A stretch of DNA of 64,000 nucleotides from Paenisporosarcina quisquiliarum_A (GCF_043641925.1 NZ_JBHZRU010000004.1:62001-126000); one strand, 5' to 3'. Counted from the first letter of the stretch, positions 51,219 through 59,960 are shown. A program made the numbers and translations. Notes: a model not told the origin generated them from the sequence alone.

Positions 51219-51581
51219 ATGGAACTAACTCAACTAAAAACGATGTGTCAGGAACATCCAGGTAGTACATTTGATTTCCAAGAAGATTGGCAAGCTGATC
51301 GGTATATGGTCGGCGGAAAGATGTTTGCTATGATTGGTGAAAATAAAGAAGGAACGCCTATTCTATCTGTGAAATGTGACCCCAATCGTTCTGAAGTTTT
51401 ACGATTAGAATACAATGAAATAAACCCAGGGTACTATATGAACAAAACACATTGGATTTCAATTTCATTAAACGGAGAAATATCGGCTGATATGTTTCAT
51501 GAATTAATTGCTCATTCTTATCAATTAGTGTTTTCTGGACTAACGAAGAAAGCGCAAAGAGATATTTTAGAGGAATGCTAG
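51219..51581 (+). CDS. MmcQ/YjbR family protein
   Basis: A 120-residue protein with the YjbR double-wing pattern: KMFAMIGE, ILSVKCDPN, GYYMNKTHWISISLNGE and an AHSYQLVFSGLTKK C-terminus. Family members are small, soluble and of uncertain role (some are called DNA-binding). The ATG follows the preceding stop directly, so the gene is translationally coupled to the acetyltransferase. Confidence 0.85.
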   Translation: MELTQLKTMCQEHPGSTFDFQEDWQADRYMVGGKMFAMIGENKEGTPILSVKCDPNRSEVLRLEYNEINPGYYMNKTHWISISLNGEISADMFHELIAHSYQLVFSGLTKKAQRDILEEC

Positions 51582-51609
51582 GAAATGACAAGTCAACTTA
51601 AAATGAATT

Positions 51610-51618
51610 TGCTATAAT
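51610..51618 (+). promoter_or_regulatory. Extended -10 promoter of the ABC-F leader
   Basis: TGCTATAAT (TGn-TATAAT). It lies about 36 bases before the upstream ORF; the -35 box is poor. Confidence 0.65.
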
Positions 51619-51653
51619 TGGTTTAATGAGTTTGAAGGGATGATGGGTGAACA

Positions 51654-51665
51654 ATGGATAAATAA
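51654..51665 (+). CDS. Three-codon upstream ORF in the ABC-F leader
   Basis: ATG GAT AAA TAA (Met-Asp-Lys) is preceded by GGGTGA at good aligned spacing. Its stop codon touches the left arm of the leader stem at 51664-51675, so a ribosome stalled here would unfold that stem. An alternative overlapping 12-codon frame runs 51640-51678. Confidence 0.6.
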   Translation: MDK

Positions 51666-51792
51666 TCTTATTTCTTAGCAAATAAATAAATTTGCGTAAA
51701 TCGGAAATAGGATTAGTCTGCCCATTTTTCACACCACCATTGTTACTCTTCATCACTTGAGTATTATCTATGATGGTCTATTTGGGTACGTA

Positions 51793-51825
51793 AAATCCTT
51801 CCGAATTTAATGGAGGATTTTTTTT
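51793..51825 (+). terminator. Terminator inside the ABC-F leader
   Basis: AAATCCTTCC pairs with GGAGGATTT (one bulged T), nine-base loop, T run. It lies between the leader ORF and the ABC-F gene. Confidence 0.85.
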
Positions 51826-51850
51826 ATTCTCCAAAATAGGGGGAATTAGA

Positions 51851-53446
51851 ATGACTGTGTTAGGTAAAATTCAGCAAGTGAAGATAGAGTATGGAGACCG
51901 GGTTATTGTAAAAAATGTCGTGTTAGATATAAAGCAAGGCAGCTGCATTGGCATTGTGGGTGGAAACGGGGAAGGTAAATCTACGATATTATCCTTTCTT
52001 GCTGGCGATTTTGAAGCAACTGAAGGGAATGTTCATTGGTATGGCAATAAACCATCAACATATTATCTTAAACAAGAAGTGGAGTCTGAATCATCCAAAC
52101 CATTCGATGTGCTAAGTGGTGGTGAACAGATGAAGAGAAGACTGTCCAAAGCCTTTTCACAACATGTTCAAGTATTGCTCTTAGATGAACCAACCAATCA
52201 CTTGGATCAACAAAGTTTAGTTGAGTTGGTTAAGCAATTACGTCATTACTCGGGAACAATCTTAGTCGTTTCACATAATCGTTCATTTTTAGATGAAGTA
52301 GCAACAACCATCTGGGAAGTAGGACATCAACAAATAACTGCGTACGAGGGAAATTATTCTGCGTATCGGAAAGAAAAAGAAGAAAGAAAAAAAGTGCAAT
52401 CGAGACTTTATGAGGAACAGCAAAAAAAGATTGCTCGGATTGATGAACAAATTGCTGCTCTTCAAAATTGGTCTTCAAAAGCACATGCTGATTCGACCAA
52501 ACAAGATGGATATAAAGAGTATTTTCGTGTAAAGGCTAAAAAAATGGATGTACAAATTCGCTCAAAGCGAAAGCGTTTAGAGGGAGAATTAGAGAAAGAG
52601 ACAATCGAGAAACCGCTAGAAGATCTTGATGTGACATTTTCCATGGAGGGTAATCGAAAACAAGGTCATCGAATAATCGAATCTAAAAACGTATCGAAGA
52701 CTTTTGGAGGCCGAATTTTATGGTCTAACTCTTCTTTTACCATCAGACAAGGAGAAAAAGTAGCCCTTATAGGATCAAATGGGAGTGGCAAAACAACTTG
52801 GCTAAAAATGCTGATGGGAGAGGAACCATTTGAAGGAGAGTTGTGGAAAACAGCTAGCCAAAATATCGGATACTTGCGCCAAACAATCCAAGACCTGCCC
52901 CTTGAGCGATCACCTGCTGAGTGGTTTCAGCCAAAAGATTATGTAGAAAGAGGACAAATTCAAACTTTAATGAAAAACTTAGGTTTTACGAAAGACCATT
53001 GGCAACTACCAATCGGCTCAATGAGTATGGGAGAACGCTTGAAAATCAAATTAATGGCCTTCATGCTTGAGAAAAAAGACGTCTTGATTTTAGACGAACC
53101 AACGAATCATTTAGATTTACCTTCAACAGAACAGTTGGAAAATACGTTGTTAAGTTATCCTGGAACCGTTCTATTAGTTACGCATGACCGACATATGATT
53201 GAGAAGCTTTGTACTAAACTTCTTATATTTGAAGGGGAACAACTCAAAAAAATTGAAATGGGTTATCAAGATTGGTTGAGTCATAAGGAAGAATCTCAAA
53301 AAGACTTGGAATTGATGAGGCTCGAAACAGAAAGGCAAGCGATTTTAGGAGAATTAAGTTTTTTGAAAAAGAAGGATTGTCGTTACGAAGAATTAGACCA
53401 AAAGTTTAAAGATTTAACTAAGAAAATCAGATCATTAAAAGATTAG
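51851..53446 (+). CDS. ABC-F family ribosome-protection ATPase (VmlR/Vga-like)
   Basis: A 531-residue protein with two ATPase domains and no membrane segments. Domain 1: Walker A GGNGEGKST near residue 37, LSGGEQ near 88, LLLDEPTNHLD near 109. Domain 2: GSNGSGKTT near 313, the variant signature MSMGER near 394, LILDEPTNHLD near 412. The linker between them (about 185-280) is Lys/Arg-rich as in antibiotic-resistance ABC-F proteins, which displace lincosamides, streptogramins A and pleuromutilins from the ribosome. AGGGGGAA precedes the ATG. The attenuator upstream supports a resistance role. Confidence 0.9.
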   Translation: MTVLGKIQQVKIEYGDRVIVKNVVLDIKQGSCIGIVGGNGEGKSTILSFLAGDFEATEGNVHWYGNKPSTYYLKQEVESESSKPFDVLSGGEQMKRRLSKAFSQHVQVLLLDEPTNHLDQQSLVELVKQLRHYSGTILVVSHNRSFLDEVATTIWEVGHQQITAYEGNYSAYRKEKEERKKVQSRLYEEQQKKIARIDEQIAALQNWSSKAHADSTKQDGYKEYFRVKAKKMDVQIRSKRKRLEGELEKETIEKPLEDLDVTFSMEGNRKQGHRIIESKNVSKTFGGRILWSNSSFTIRQGEKVALIGSNGSGKTTWLKMLMGEEPFEGELWKTASQNIGYLRQTIQDLPLERSPAEWFQPKDYVERGQIQTLMKNLGFTKDHWQLPIGSMSMGERLKIKLMAFMLEKKDVLILDEPTNHLDLPSTEQLENTLLSYPGTVLLVTHDRHMIEKLCTKLLIFEGEQLKKIEMGYQDWLSHKEESQKDLELMRLETERQAILGELSFLKKKDCRYEELDQKFKDLTKKIRSLKD

Positions 53447-53447
53447 T

Positions 53448-53493
53448 ATGAGTACGCTCTCTCTAAACTCTTAGAGAAGGCGTACTTATTTTT
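53448..53493 (+). terminator. Terminator after ABC-F gene
   Basis: AGTACGC-TCTCTAA pairs with TTAGAGA-GCGTACT with small bulges; T run. Confidence 0.82.
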
Positions 53494-53583
53494 GTAAAGC
53501 GGTAGGTATTCGTGCATAATTCTATAGTAATAAGGGTATTAAAAATATGATATACATACGAAGCTTACAAAGGAGCTGAGGCT

Positions 53584-54561
53584 GTGATTCGATTCGATCA
53601 AGTAACAAAGAAGTTCCCTGATGGTACAGAAGCTTTGAAAAACGTGTCATTAACGATTCCAACTGGAGAATTGACAGCAATTATTGGACCAAGTGGATGC
53701 GGGAAAACGACATTAATGAAAATGATTAATCGGTTAGAAGTTCCTACAATAGGAGATATTTTAATTGATGAAAAATCGATAAAAGATACAGACCAGGTAG
53801 AGCTAAGAAGATCAATTGGGTATGTGATTCAGCGAATTGGTTTACTCCCTCATATGACCATAGAAAAAAATGCAGGACTCGTTCCTAAATTAAAAGGGTG
53901 GTCAGATGAAAAAACACAGCTTCGTGTTAGAGAGTTAATGACCACGGTTGGACTAGAACCGGATATTTACTTGCCAAGATACCCACTGGAATTAAGTGGT
54001 GGTCAACAGCAACGAATCGGAGTAGTTCGTGCACTAGCGGGAGATCCCAATATTGTGCTAATGGATGAGCCATTCAGTGCTCTAGATCCGATTAGTCGTG
54101 AGCAACTTCAAAAAGAACTCCGAAGTCTTCAACAACGTATTCAAAAAACAATCGTTTTCGTTACTCACGATATGGATGAAGCACTTAAAATTGCAGATAA
54201 CATTATTGTGATGCGAGAAGGTGAAGTCGAACAAATTGGTTCACCTGACGACCTAATTAATGAACCTGCAAATGACTTTGTTCGAGACTTTATTGGCCAA
54301 GAACGAATTAATCGTCAAAGAACTTTCGCACAACGTAAGATTCACGAACTAACTAGTTTCTTTTCACAAGCAAAAACGAGTGAACACGTTGAAGAGATTA
54401 GTTCAACTGATTCGATCGAAACAGCGATCGCGTTGTTAGAAAAGCCAAATGTGAGTTTGCTAGCTATTCGACACAACAATGAATTTGTTGGATATATTGA
54501 TCAAACTTCTCTATTAAGAGCTGTTATTGCCAAGGAAGAAGGTGGCAACCATGCTGACTAA
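53584..54561 (+). CDS. Compatible-solute type ABC transporter ATPase (OpuCA-like)
   Basis: A 325-residue ATPase starting with GTG (AAAGGAG upstream). Walker A is GPSGCGKTT near residue 37, signature LSGGQQQR near 138, Walker B VLMDEPFSALDP near 158. A C-terminal extension (about 250-325) contains one or two weak CBS-like units, as in OpuA/OpuC osmosensing ATPases. It energises the permease and binding protein that follow, overlapping the permease gene by 11 bases. Likely substrates are glycine betaine, choline, carnitine or a related solute. Confidence 0.9.
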   Translation: MIRFDQVTKKFPDGTEALKNVSLTIPTGELTAIIGPSGCGKTTLMKMINRLEVPTIGDILIDEKSIKDTDQVELRRSIGYVIQRIGLLPHMTIEKNAGLVPKLKGWSDEKTQLRVRELMTTVGLEPDIYLPRYPLELSGGQQQRIGVVRALAGDPNIVLMDEPFSALDPISREQLQKELRSLQQRIQKTIVFVTHDMDEALKIADNIIVMREGEVEQIGSPDDLINEPANDFVRDFIGQERINRQRTFAQRKIHELTSFFSQAKTSEHVEEISSTDSIETAIALLEKPNVSLLAIRHNNEFVGYIDQTSLLRAVIAKEEGGNHAD

Positions 54562-55195
54562 TTTTATCGAAACAATTCAAAGTCGATCAGACTTAATTCA
54601 ACAAGCATTTGTTGAACATATCTATCTTTCCTTTGTTGCATTAGCTATTGGGATTGCCATTGCACTCCCACTCGGCATTTTAATCGCTAGATATCGAAAA
54701 TATGCAGAGCCAGTCATTGGTGTTACGGCTATTTTTCAAACGATACCTAGTTTAGCTTTATTTGGATTTCTTGTTCCTTTAATGGGAATAGGTTCGAATA
54801 CGGCATTAATCGCACTTATAATTTATGCACTATTACCGATTTTGCGAAACACCTACACAGGCATTATTAGTGTGGATTCCTCTATTACGGAAGCAGGACG
54901 AGGCATGGGGATGACAAGGTCACAAATATTAACACAAATTGAATTCCCATTAGCTCTTCCATTTATTATGGCGGGCATTCGAACAGCCACTGTCTTAACA
55001 GTTGGTATTGCCACATTAGCTACTTTTGTAGGTGCGGGTGGTCTTGGGGATGTCATTTACCGAGGTTTGCAATCGTATAATAATTCGCTCGTACTAGCTG
55101 GAGCTTTACCTGTAGCTCTGCTCGCGATTTCTTTTGATTTATTATTAAAATGGGTTGAAAAGAAAGCTACACCAAAAGGAATGAAAACCACTTAG
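54551..55195 (+). CDS. Compatible-solute type ABC transporter permease
   Basis: A 214-residue membrane protein with five or six segments and the inner membrane component motif EAGRGMGMTRSQILTQIEFPLALP near residue 115 that couples to the ATPase. It corresponds to OpuCB/OpuBB-type permeases. Only one permease gene is present, whereas OpuB and OpuC of B. subtilis have two, so it may act as a homodimer. The ATG at 54551 lies inside the ATPase gene after GAAGGTGG. Confidence 0.88.
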   Translation: MLTNFIETIQSRSDLIQQAFVEHIYLSFVALAIGIAIALPLGILIARYRKYAEPVIGVTAIFQTIPSLALFGFLVPLMGIGSNTALIALIIYALLPILRNTYTGIISVDSSITEAGRGMGMTRSQILTQIEFPLALPFIMAGIRTATVLTVGIATLATFVGAGGLGDVIYRGLQSYNNSLVLAGALPVALLAISFDLLLKWVEKKATPKGMKTT

Positions 55196-55207
55196 GAGGA
55201 ACAATGA

Positions 55208-56119
55208 ATGAAAAAAAGACTCGTAGGATTAGCATTAGTAGCATCAATCGCTTTAGTTGGCTGTAATTCAGACAGTGGCAATGGAGATTCTGCAGAACCG
55301 ATTATCGTTAGTGGTAAACCGTGGACAGAGCAATTCATATTACCTCAAATCATTGGACAGTATATCGAAGCAAATACCGACTATACGGTTGAATATGAAG
55401 AAGGTTTAGGAGAAGTAGCTATCTTGACGCCTGCATTAGAAAAAGGCGACATTGACGTATATGTTGAATATACAGGTACTGGTTTACAATCAGTCCTTGG
55501 AGAAGAGCTTGAGCAAGGAGAAAGTTCAGAAAAAGTGTTAGATCGCGTTCGAAAAGGATACGAAGAGAAATATGGCGTGACATGGTTAGAACCACTTGGC
55601 TTTGAAAATACGTATACATTAGCCTATACAAAGGACAAACCATATGACGCTAAAACGTATTCGGATTTAGTGGAAGCATCAAAAAATGAAGAAATGGTAT
55701 TTGGTGCACCTCATGCTTTTTATGAACGACCAGGAGATGGCTATGATGCTATGGTCGAAGTGTATCCCTTTGAATTTGCTGAAACCGAAAGTTTAGATCC
55801 TAACGTTATGTACGAAGCTGTTAAACAAGGTGATGTGGATGTAATTCCTGCCTTCACTACAGACGGACGCATTGAGCGTTTTGATTTAGCGATTACAGAA
55901 GATGATTTAGGATTCTTCCCGAAATATGATGCAGCTCCAATTGTTCGTCAAGAAACATTAGAGCAATATCCAGAACTAGAAGAAGCTTTGAATGGATTAG
56001 CAGGGAAAATTTCAGTTGAAGACATGCAAAAAATGAATGCTCGCGTAGATATTGACGGAGAAAAAGCAGAAGACGTTGCTCGCGAATTCTTAATTGAAGC
56101 GGGTTTAATTAAAGAATAA
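55208..56119 (+). CDS. Compatible-solute type substrate-binding lipoprotein
   Basis: A 303-residue lipoprotein, lipobox LVGC near residue 20. The mature domain has the OpuAC fold: SGKPWTEQFILPQIIGQYIE, GDIDVYVEYTGTGL and FAETESLDPNVMYEAVKQGDVDVI. Tyr and Trp residues expected in a trimethylammonium-binding cage are plentiful. It captures the solute for the preceding permease and ATPase. AGGAGG precedes the ATG. A terminator follows directly. Confidence 0.9.
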   Translation: MKKRLVGLALVASIALVGCNSDSGNGDSAEPIIVSGKPWTEQFILPQIIGQYIEANTDYTVEYEEGLGEVAILTPALEKGDIDVYVEYTGTGLQSVLGEELEQGESSEKVLDRVRKGYEEKYGVTWLEPLGFENTYTLAYTKDKPYDAKTYSDLVEASKNEEMVFGAPHAFYERPGDGYDAMVEVYPFEFAETESLDPNVMYEAVKQGDVDVIPAFTTDGRIERFDLAITEDDLGFFPKYDAAPIVRQETLEQYPELEEALNGLAGKISVEDMQKMNARVDIDGEKAEDVAREFLIEAGLIKE

Positions 56120-56126
56120 ATAAACA

Positions 56127-56150
56127 AAAGGCTACCCTCGGTAGCCTTTT
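56127..56150 (+). terminator. Terminator of the solute importer operon
   Basis: AAAAGGCTACC / GGTAGCCTTTT perfect stem with a three-base loop. Confidence 0.92.
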
Positions 56151-56173
56151 ATACTGCAGATAAATAAAAAATT

Positions 56174-56198
56174 GTTGATTTCCTTTGCGGCGGACTTT
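56174..56198. repeat. Truncated copy of element A
   Basis: GTTGATTTCCTTTGCGGCGG followed by ACTTT matches the left end of the copies at 20132 and 48261, then similarity stops abruptly. Even the AT-rich lead-in (ATAAAAAATT) resembles the other loci. Confidence 0.72.
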
Positions 56199-56210
56199 AA
56201 CGAAATCACA

Positions 56211-57005
56211 TTAGATAGACTTTTGCATAAATGTCCATAATACTTGCCCCCATATTTTGTACCCGCGGTCATTTGGGTGAATGCCGTCCTTTAAAGTAGA
56301 TGGTCGTGTGATATTAAGAGCATTCATTTGTTCAGTCATGGCGCCATGTGTATCAAAATAGAACCAGCCTTTTTCCTGAATATAAGAAGCTGTCTTTTCT
56401 ACATAGTCAGTAAACGTTAACCCCAATTGATTAATAGGAGGACCGAATTTATTTTCGGTACAAGGATTTGGTGAAAGGAATAATATTCGCACATCTGGTA
56501 GCGCTGTTGTGTAAAGCGAGTAAAGCTCGTCCAACGAAGCAAAAGTGTCTTCAAGCGTAACGTTTTTGTTGTGATTATTTATGACCGAGGTTTCAATAAA
56601 TAACACATCCGGTTCTTCTAATAGAATCGGATTTTTCACATGATCTTCAAGTAAACGAACGGACGTATATCCCGAATGACCATGATTACTGACAATCAAG
56701 TTCTTTAAGGCAGGATGCGTTTGACGTAAATTTTTTTCAATTATTCCTCGCCACGTCTTGGATTGATGGCTAGAACCAGAACCTCTGGTTACACTACTTC
56801 CTGTAACCGCCATTCTTGCTTCACCACTTAACATAGATCTGAATATTAGGTAGTCAATCATCGTTTGATCAGGATTATATTTTGGATCGTACGTTTTGAT
56901 TAAGGTTTCATTTGCACTTGCTTGGTCTTGCCTTGTATCTGTTCGGGTGTAGAAGAGTAAAAGTGTCCCCGCAGCAATCCAAATTAACCATTTCCATTTT
57001 TTCAT
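56211..57005 (-). CDS. SGNH/GDSL hydrolase, membrane-anchored or secreted
   Basis: A 264-residue protein with an N-terminal hydrophobic segment (about residues 5-20) that acts as signal or anchor. The SGNH-type nucleophile block is AVTGSSVTRGSG near residue 68, followed by NHGHSGYTS (Gly/His block), ETSVINNHNKN and the C-terminal DGIHPNDRGY with catalytic Asp and His. It may remove acyl groups from envelope polymers or lipids. The ATG at 57005 has AAGGAGTGA upstream. Confidence 0.88.
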   Translation of the reverse strand: MKKWKWLIWIAAGTLLLFYTRTDTRQDQASANETLIKTYDPKYNPDQTMIDYLIFRSMLSGEARMAVTGSSVTRGSGSSHQSKTWRGIIEKNLRQTHPALKNLIVSNHGHSGYTSVRLLEDHVKNPILLEEPDVLFIETSVINNHNKNVTLEDTFASLDELYSLYTTALPDVRILFLSPNPCTENKFGPPINQLGLTFTDYVEKTASYIQEKGWFYFDTHGAMTEQMNALNITRPSTLKDGIHPNDRGYKIWGQVLWTFMQKSI

Positions 57006-57095
57006 GGGGGTCACTCCTTGCCTAGTTGTTCCATTAATATAATATTCAGACAATAATTAAGCAATAGGAAAATGGAAACAAACTCAAGTTTCCGT

Positions 57096-57398
57096 TTAGG
57101 TTCTCACTTGAATAGGGTATTTAATAGCATTCTTTTTCATCTTTTCCCGTGCTGCATGTACTAAATCTTCACCTAGTACATCTGAAAGTTGCAACAAGTA
57201 GATGTACACATCAGCCATTTCATCGATAATGGCTTGTTTATCTTTAGCAATTGAATCTTCTGCAGATTGCCACTGAAAACATTCGAGTAATTCGTTTGCT
57301 TCTAAAGAGATAGAGATGGCCAAGTTTCTTGCGTCATGATTACGACCCCAGCCGCGATCAGTGTTAAATTGATTAATTTCATTTATTAGTTCTTTCAT
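57096..57398 (-). CDS. MazG-like nucleotide pyrophosphohydrolase
   Basis: A 100-residue single MazG-type domain. The metal-binding motifs are EANELLECFQW near residue 33 (E-x2-E) and DEMADVYIYLLQL near 61 (E-x2-D). RGWGRNHDARNLAISISLE at the N-terminus is typical of the small MazG-like group. It hydrolyses nucleoside triphosphates to the monophosphates, possibly cleaning damaged nucleotides. GAAGGAG precedes the ATG. It is divergent from the DNA glycosylase gene. Confidence 0.9.
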   Translation of the reverse strand: MKELINEINQFNTDRGWGRNHDARNLAISISLEANELLECFQWQSAEDSIAKDKQAIIDEMADVYIYLLQLSDVLGEDLVHAAREKMKKNAIKYPIQVRT

Positions 57399-57465
57399 GG
57401 AACTCCATCTCCTTCAACTAAAGTAATTTCTTTCTTTTAGTATAATAAAAACAGGAGGGATATAC

Positions 57466-58056
57466 ATGCATTTTCGACCGATACATCCGGGATTCTTTGA
57501 AAAGCCCACTCTCGAATTAGCTGAAAAACTTCTTGGCCAATATGTTGTTCATGAACATCCGGAAGGTGTTATTGCTGCAAAAATTATCGAGACAGAAGCA
57601 TACATGGGTGCTGAAGATCGAGCAGCACATAGTTTTGGCAATCGAAAAACAAAGAGAACAGAGATCATGTTTGGAAAAGCGGGTCTTGTTTATACATATC
57701 AAATGCATACTCACACACTTATGAATGTTGTCAGTGGCCCAATTGGAATTCCTCAAGCGATTCTGATTCGAGCTGGCGAACCAATTGCTGGCGAAGACTT
57801 GATGCAGAAATTCCGAGGAAACATCTCGCGTAAAGATTGGTCAAATGGACCAGGGAAATTAGCGAAAGCTTTAGGTGTGACGATGAACTATTATGGACAC
57901 CATTGGTCTGAACAACCGCTCTATATTGCGGAGGGTCCCGGAATTTCTGAAGTGGAAATCGGACCAAGAGTAGGGATACAAAATACAGGCGAAGCTGTTC
58001 ATTACCCATATCGTTTTTCTGAAAAAGGACATCCGATGGTTTCCAAATACCGCTAA
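57466..58056 (+). CDS. aag: DNA-3-methyladenine glycosylase (AAG/MPG family)
   Basis: A 196-residue DNA repair enzyme that removes alkylated and deaminated purines. Family features are the catalytic glutamate in IIETEAYMGAEDRAAHS near residue 43, RTEIMFGKAGLVYTY near 70, NVVSGP near 88, AILIRAGEP and DWSNGPGKLAKALGV near 128. The size equals the B. subtilis homologue (YxlJ). AGGAGGG precedes the ATG. Confidence 0.94.
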   Translation: MHFRPIHPGFFEKPTLELAEKLLGQYVVHEHPEGVIAAKIIETEAYMGAEDRAAHSFGNRKTKRTEIMFGKAGLVYTYQMHTHTLMNVVSGPIGIPQAILIRAGEPIAGEDLMQKFRGNISRKDWSNGPGKLAKALGVTMNYYGHHWSEQPLYIAEGPGISEVEIGPRVGIQNTGEAVHYPYRFSEKGHPMVSKYR

Positions 58057-58120
58057 TTACGTTTAGGAATTCAATTAGGTGGAATAGTAGGAAAGTACAA
58101 ACTTTAAGGAGTGATTGGAA

Positions 58121-58639
58121 ATGGCAAAGATTGCAACGTTAATCACAAATATGTTTGAAGACTCGGAATACATTGAGCCGTCTACAGCTTTTAATAATGC
58201 TGGTCATGAGGTTTTCACGATTGAGAAAAAAGCTGGAAACGAAATAAAAGGAAAACAAGGCGAAGCAAATGTAACCATTGATTACGGTATTGATGATGTG
58301 AAGCCAGAAGATTTTGATGCGTTATTTCTTCCAGGTGGGTTTTCACCGGATCAGTTACGCGCTGACGAACGCTTTGTCGAATTTTCAAAAGCGTTTATGG
58401 ATGCGAAAAAACCTGTTTTCGCCATCTGTCATGGACCGCAATTATTAATAAGTGCAAAAGCACTTGAAGGTCGAGACGCAACTGGATTTAAATCGATTGC
58501 TCAAGACATGAAGTATGCTGGTGCTAAGTATGCGGATAAAGAAGTAGTGGTTTGTCAAAATCAACTCGTGACAAGTAGAACGCCTGAAGATTTACCTGCA
58601 TTTAATCGAGAATCATTAAAACTACTAGAACAAGTATAA
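58121..58639 (+). CDS. PfpI/DJ-1 family glutamine amidotransferase-like protein
   Basis: A 172-residue protein of the PfpI branch of the DJ-1 superfamily. The nucleophile elbow is FAICHGPQLLISA with Cys near residue 105; an upstream glutamate (EDSEY segment near 15) completes the typical site, and LFLPGGFSPDQLR precedes it. Members act as deglycase/glyoxalase, chaperone or peptidase; the role is uncertain. AAGGAGTG precedes the ATG at 58121. A terminator follows. Confidence 0.9.
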   Translation: MAKIATLITNMFEDSEYIEPSTAFNNAGHEVFTIEKKAGNEIKGKQGEANVTIDYGIDDVKPEDFDALFLPGGFSPDQLRADERFVEFSKAFMDAKKPVFAICHGPQLLISAKALEGRDATGFKSIAQDMKYAGAKYADKEVVVCQNQLVTSRTPEDLPAFNRESLKLLEQV

Positions 58640-58646
58640 TGATGCA

Positions 58647-58676
58647 CAGTCCTGCTACCGCGGGGCTGTTTTTTTG
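58647..58676 (+). terminator. Terminator after PfpI-like gene
   Basis: ACAGTCCTGC pairs with GCGGGGCTGT (wobbles), loop TACC, T run. Confidence 0.88.
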
Positions 58677-58819
58677 AAAAGAAAAACTAAGTTTATAAAG
58701 TGAACGGCATGTAATTCAAATAGAAAATATTGTTATCATGATTTATTTCAAAAAGACTTTAATTATTTCTTCTGCATACGATAAGCTAAGTAGATAGAGA
58801 AAATTTTGGGGTGGAAAGA

Positions 58820-59950
58820 ATGAATGACATACTGTTAACAAACAAACAAAAGTTGGATGAAGTTTTTCGTTATTTACATACGCATCCGGAAGCAAGTTGG
58901 CAGGAAATTGAAACAACAGCTTATTTGAAAAAGTTGATTGAACAAGAAGGATTTACTGTGAAAACCTTTGATGATTGTACCGGGTTATATGTGGAAATCG
59001 GAGAAGGACCTACATGCATTGGGGTTAGAGCAGACATTGATGCTTTATGGCAGGAGGTAGATGGAGTGTTCCAAGCCAATCACTCCTGTGGACATGATGC
59101 CCATATGACAATGGCTTTTGGAGCATTGCTCCATTTAAAAGAAAAAGGCTTTCCTAAAAACGTTCGTTTTAAATGGATTTTCCAACCCGCTGAGGAAAAA
59201 GGAAAAGGTGCCGAAAAATTAGTTAGTAAAGGCATTATCGATGATATTGACTATTTATTTGGTGTGCATTTAAGACCGATTCAAGAAATTGGCGATGGTA
59301 CTGCTTCTCCAGCCATTCACCATGGAGCCGCATCTATTTTACAAGGAACAATAATCGGCCAAGATGCACATGCAGCGAGACCACATTTAGGAGTAAATGC
59401 AATTGAAGTCAGTGCAGCAATCGTCCAAGGTCTTCAAGGGATACGCTTAGATTCAATGACTCCATATTCAGCGAAAATGACAAAACTGCATGCTGGTAGC
59501 GAGACAGGAAATATTATTCCAGGGAATGCCTCATTTAGCATCGATTTACGTGCTCAAACCAATGACGTGATGACGCTTTTAAATGGAAAAGTTCACCATG
59601 TTCTCAAACATGTGGAAGATTTATACGGTGTTGTCATTGATGTAACGGTTCACTCGAACTTGGTTGCGGCAATTGTAGATGGAGATGCATGTGAGTTAAT
59701 GGAAAGAGCGATTGCTGGTGTATTAGGTGAAGAGTATGTGCAACCGCCGATTGTTACACCAGGCGGAGAGGATTTCCATTTTTATTCAGCTCATGTACCA
59801 ACATTAAAAGCGACCATGCTAGGGCTTGGGTGTGATTTATCTCCAGGTTTACATCATCCTAAAATGAAGTTTAACGAAGAATGTATTCATACAGGAAGTG
59901 ACATCCTTGCACGTGTAGTATTGTTAACAGCTGAAGAAATAAAGAAATGA
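58820..59950 (+). CDS. M20 family amidohydrolase
   Basis: A 376-residue M20 peptidase/aminoacylase-like enzyme. Metal ligands are in ANHSCGHDAHM near residue 92, IFQPAEEKGKG near 120 (catalytic and bridging Glu), FGVHLRP near 150 and the C-terminal LHHPKM near 350. The satellite dimerisation domain lies about 170-280. Members hydrolyse N-acyl amino acids or dipeptide-like amides. The ATG at 58820 is preceded by GGGGTGG. Confidence 0.9.
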   Translation: MNDILLTNKQKLDEVFRYLHTHPEASWQEIETTAYLKKLIEQEGFTVKTFDDCTGLYVEIGEGPTCIGVRADIDALWQEVDGVFQANHSCGHDAHMTMAFGALLHLKEKGFPKNVRFKWIFQPAEEKGKGAEKLVSKGIIDDIDYLFGVHLRPIQEIGDGTASPAIHHGAASILQGTIIGQDAHAARPHLGVNAIEVSAAIVQGLQGIRLDSMTPYSAKMTKLHAGSETGNIIPGNASFSIDLRAQTNDVMTLLNGKVHHVLKHVEDLYGVVIDVTVHSNLVAAIVDGDACELMERAIAGVLGEEYVQPPIVTPGGEDFHFYSAHVPTLKATMLGLGCDLSPGLHHPKMKFNEECIHTGSDILARVVLLTAEEIKK

Positions 59951-59960
59951 GATCCCTTTT

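Larger units (their letters stand above)
51654..51825 (+). promoter_or_regulatory. Attenuator leader of the ABC-F gene
   Basis: AATCTTATTTCT (51664-51675) pairs over 12 positions with GGAAATAGGATT (51703-51714), enclosing GCAAAT/ATTTGC (51678-51695). The right arm can instead pair, as TCGGAA plus GGATT, with AATCCTTCCGA (51794-51804), which destroys the terminator at 51793-51825. A ribosome stalled on the upstream ORF would favour the second fold and transcription of the ABC-F gene. Confidence 0.75.

Noticed and set aside
51640..51678. Twelve-codon frame ATGATGGGTGAACAATGG... overlapping the three-codon leader ORF
   Set aside because: The ribosome site AAGGG abuts its start, so initiation is less likely than at 51654. 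It would disrupt the same stem if used, so the attenuation model does not depend on this choice.
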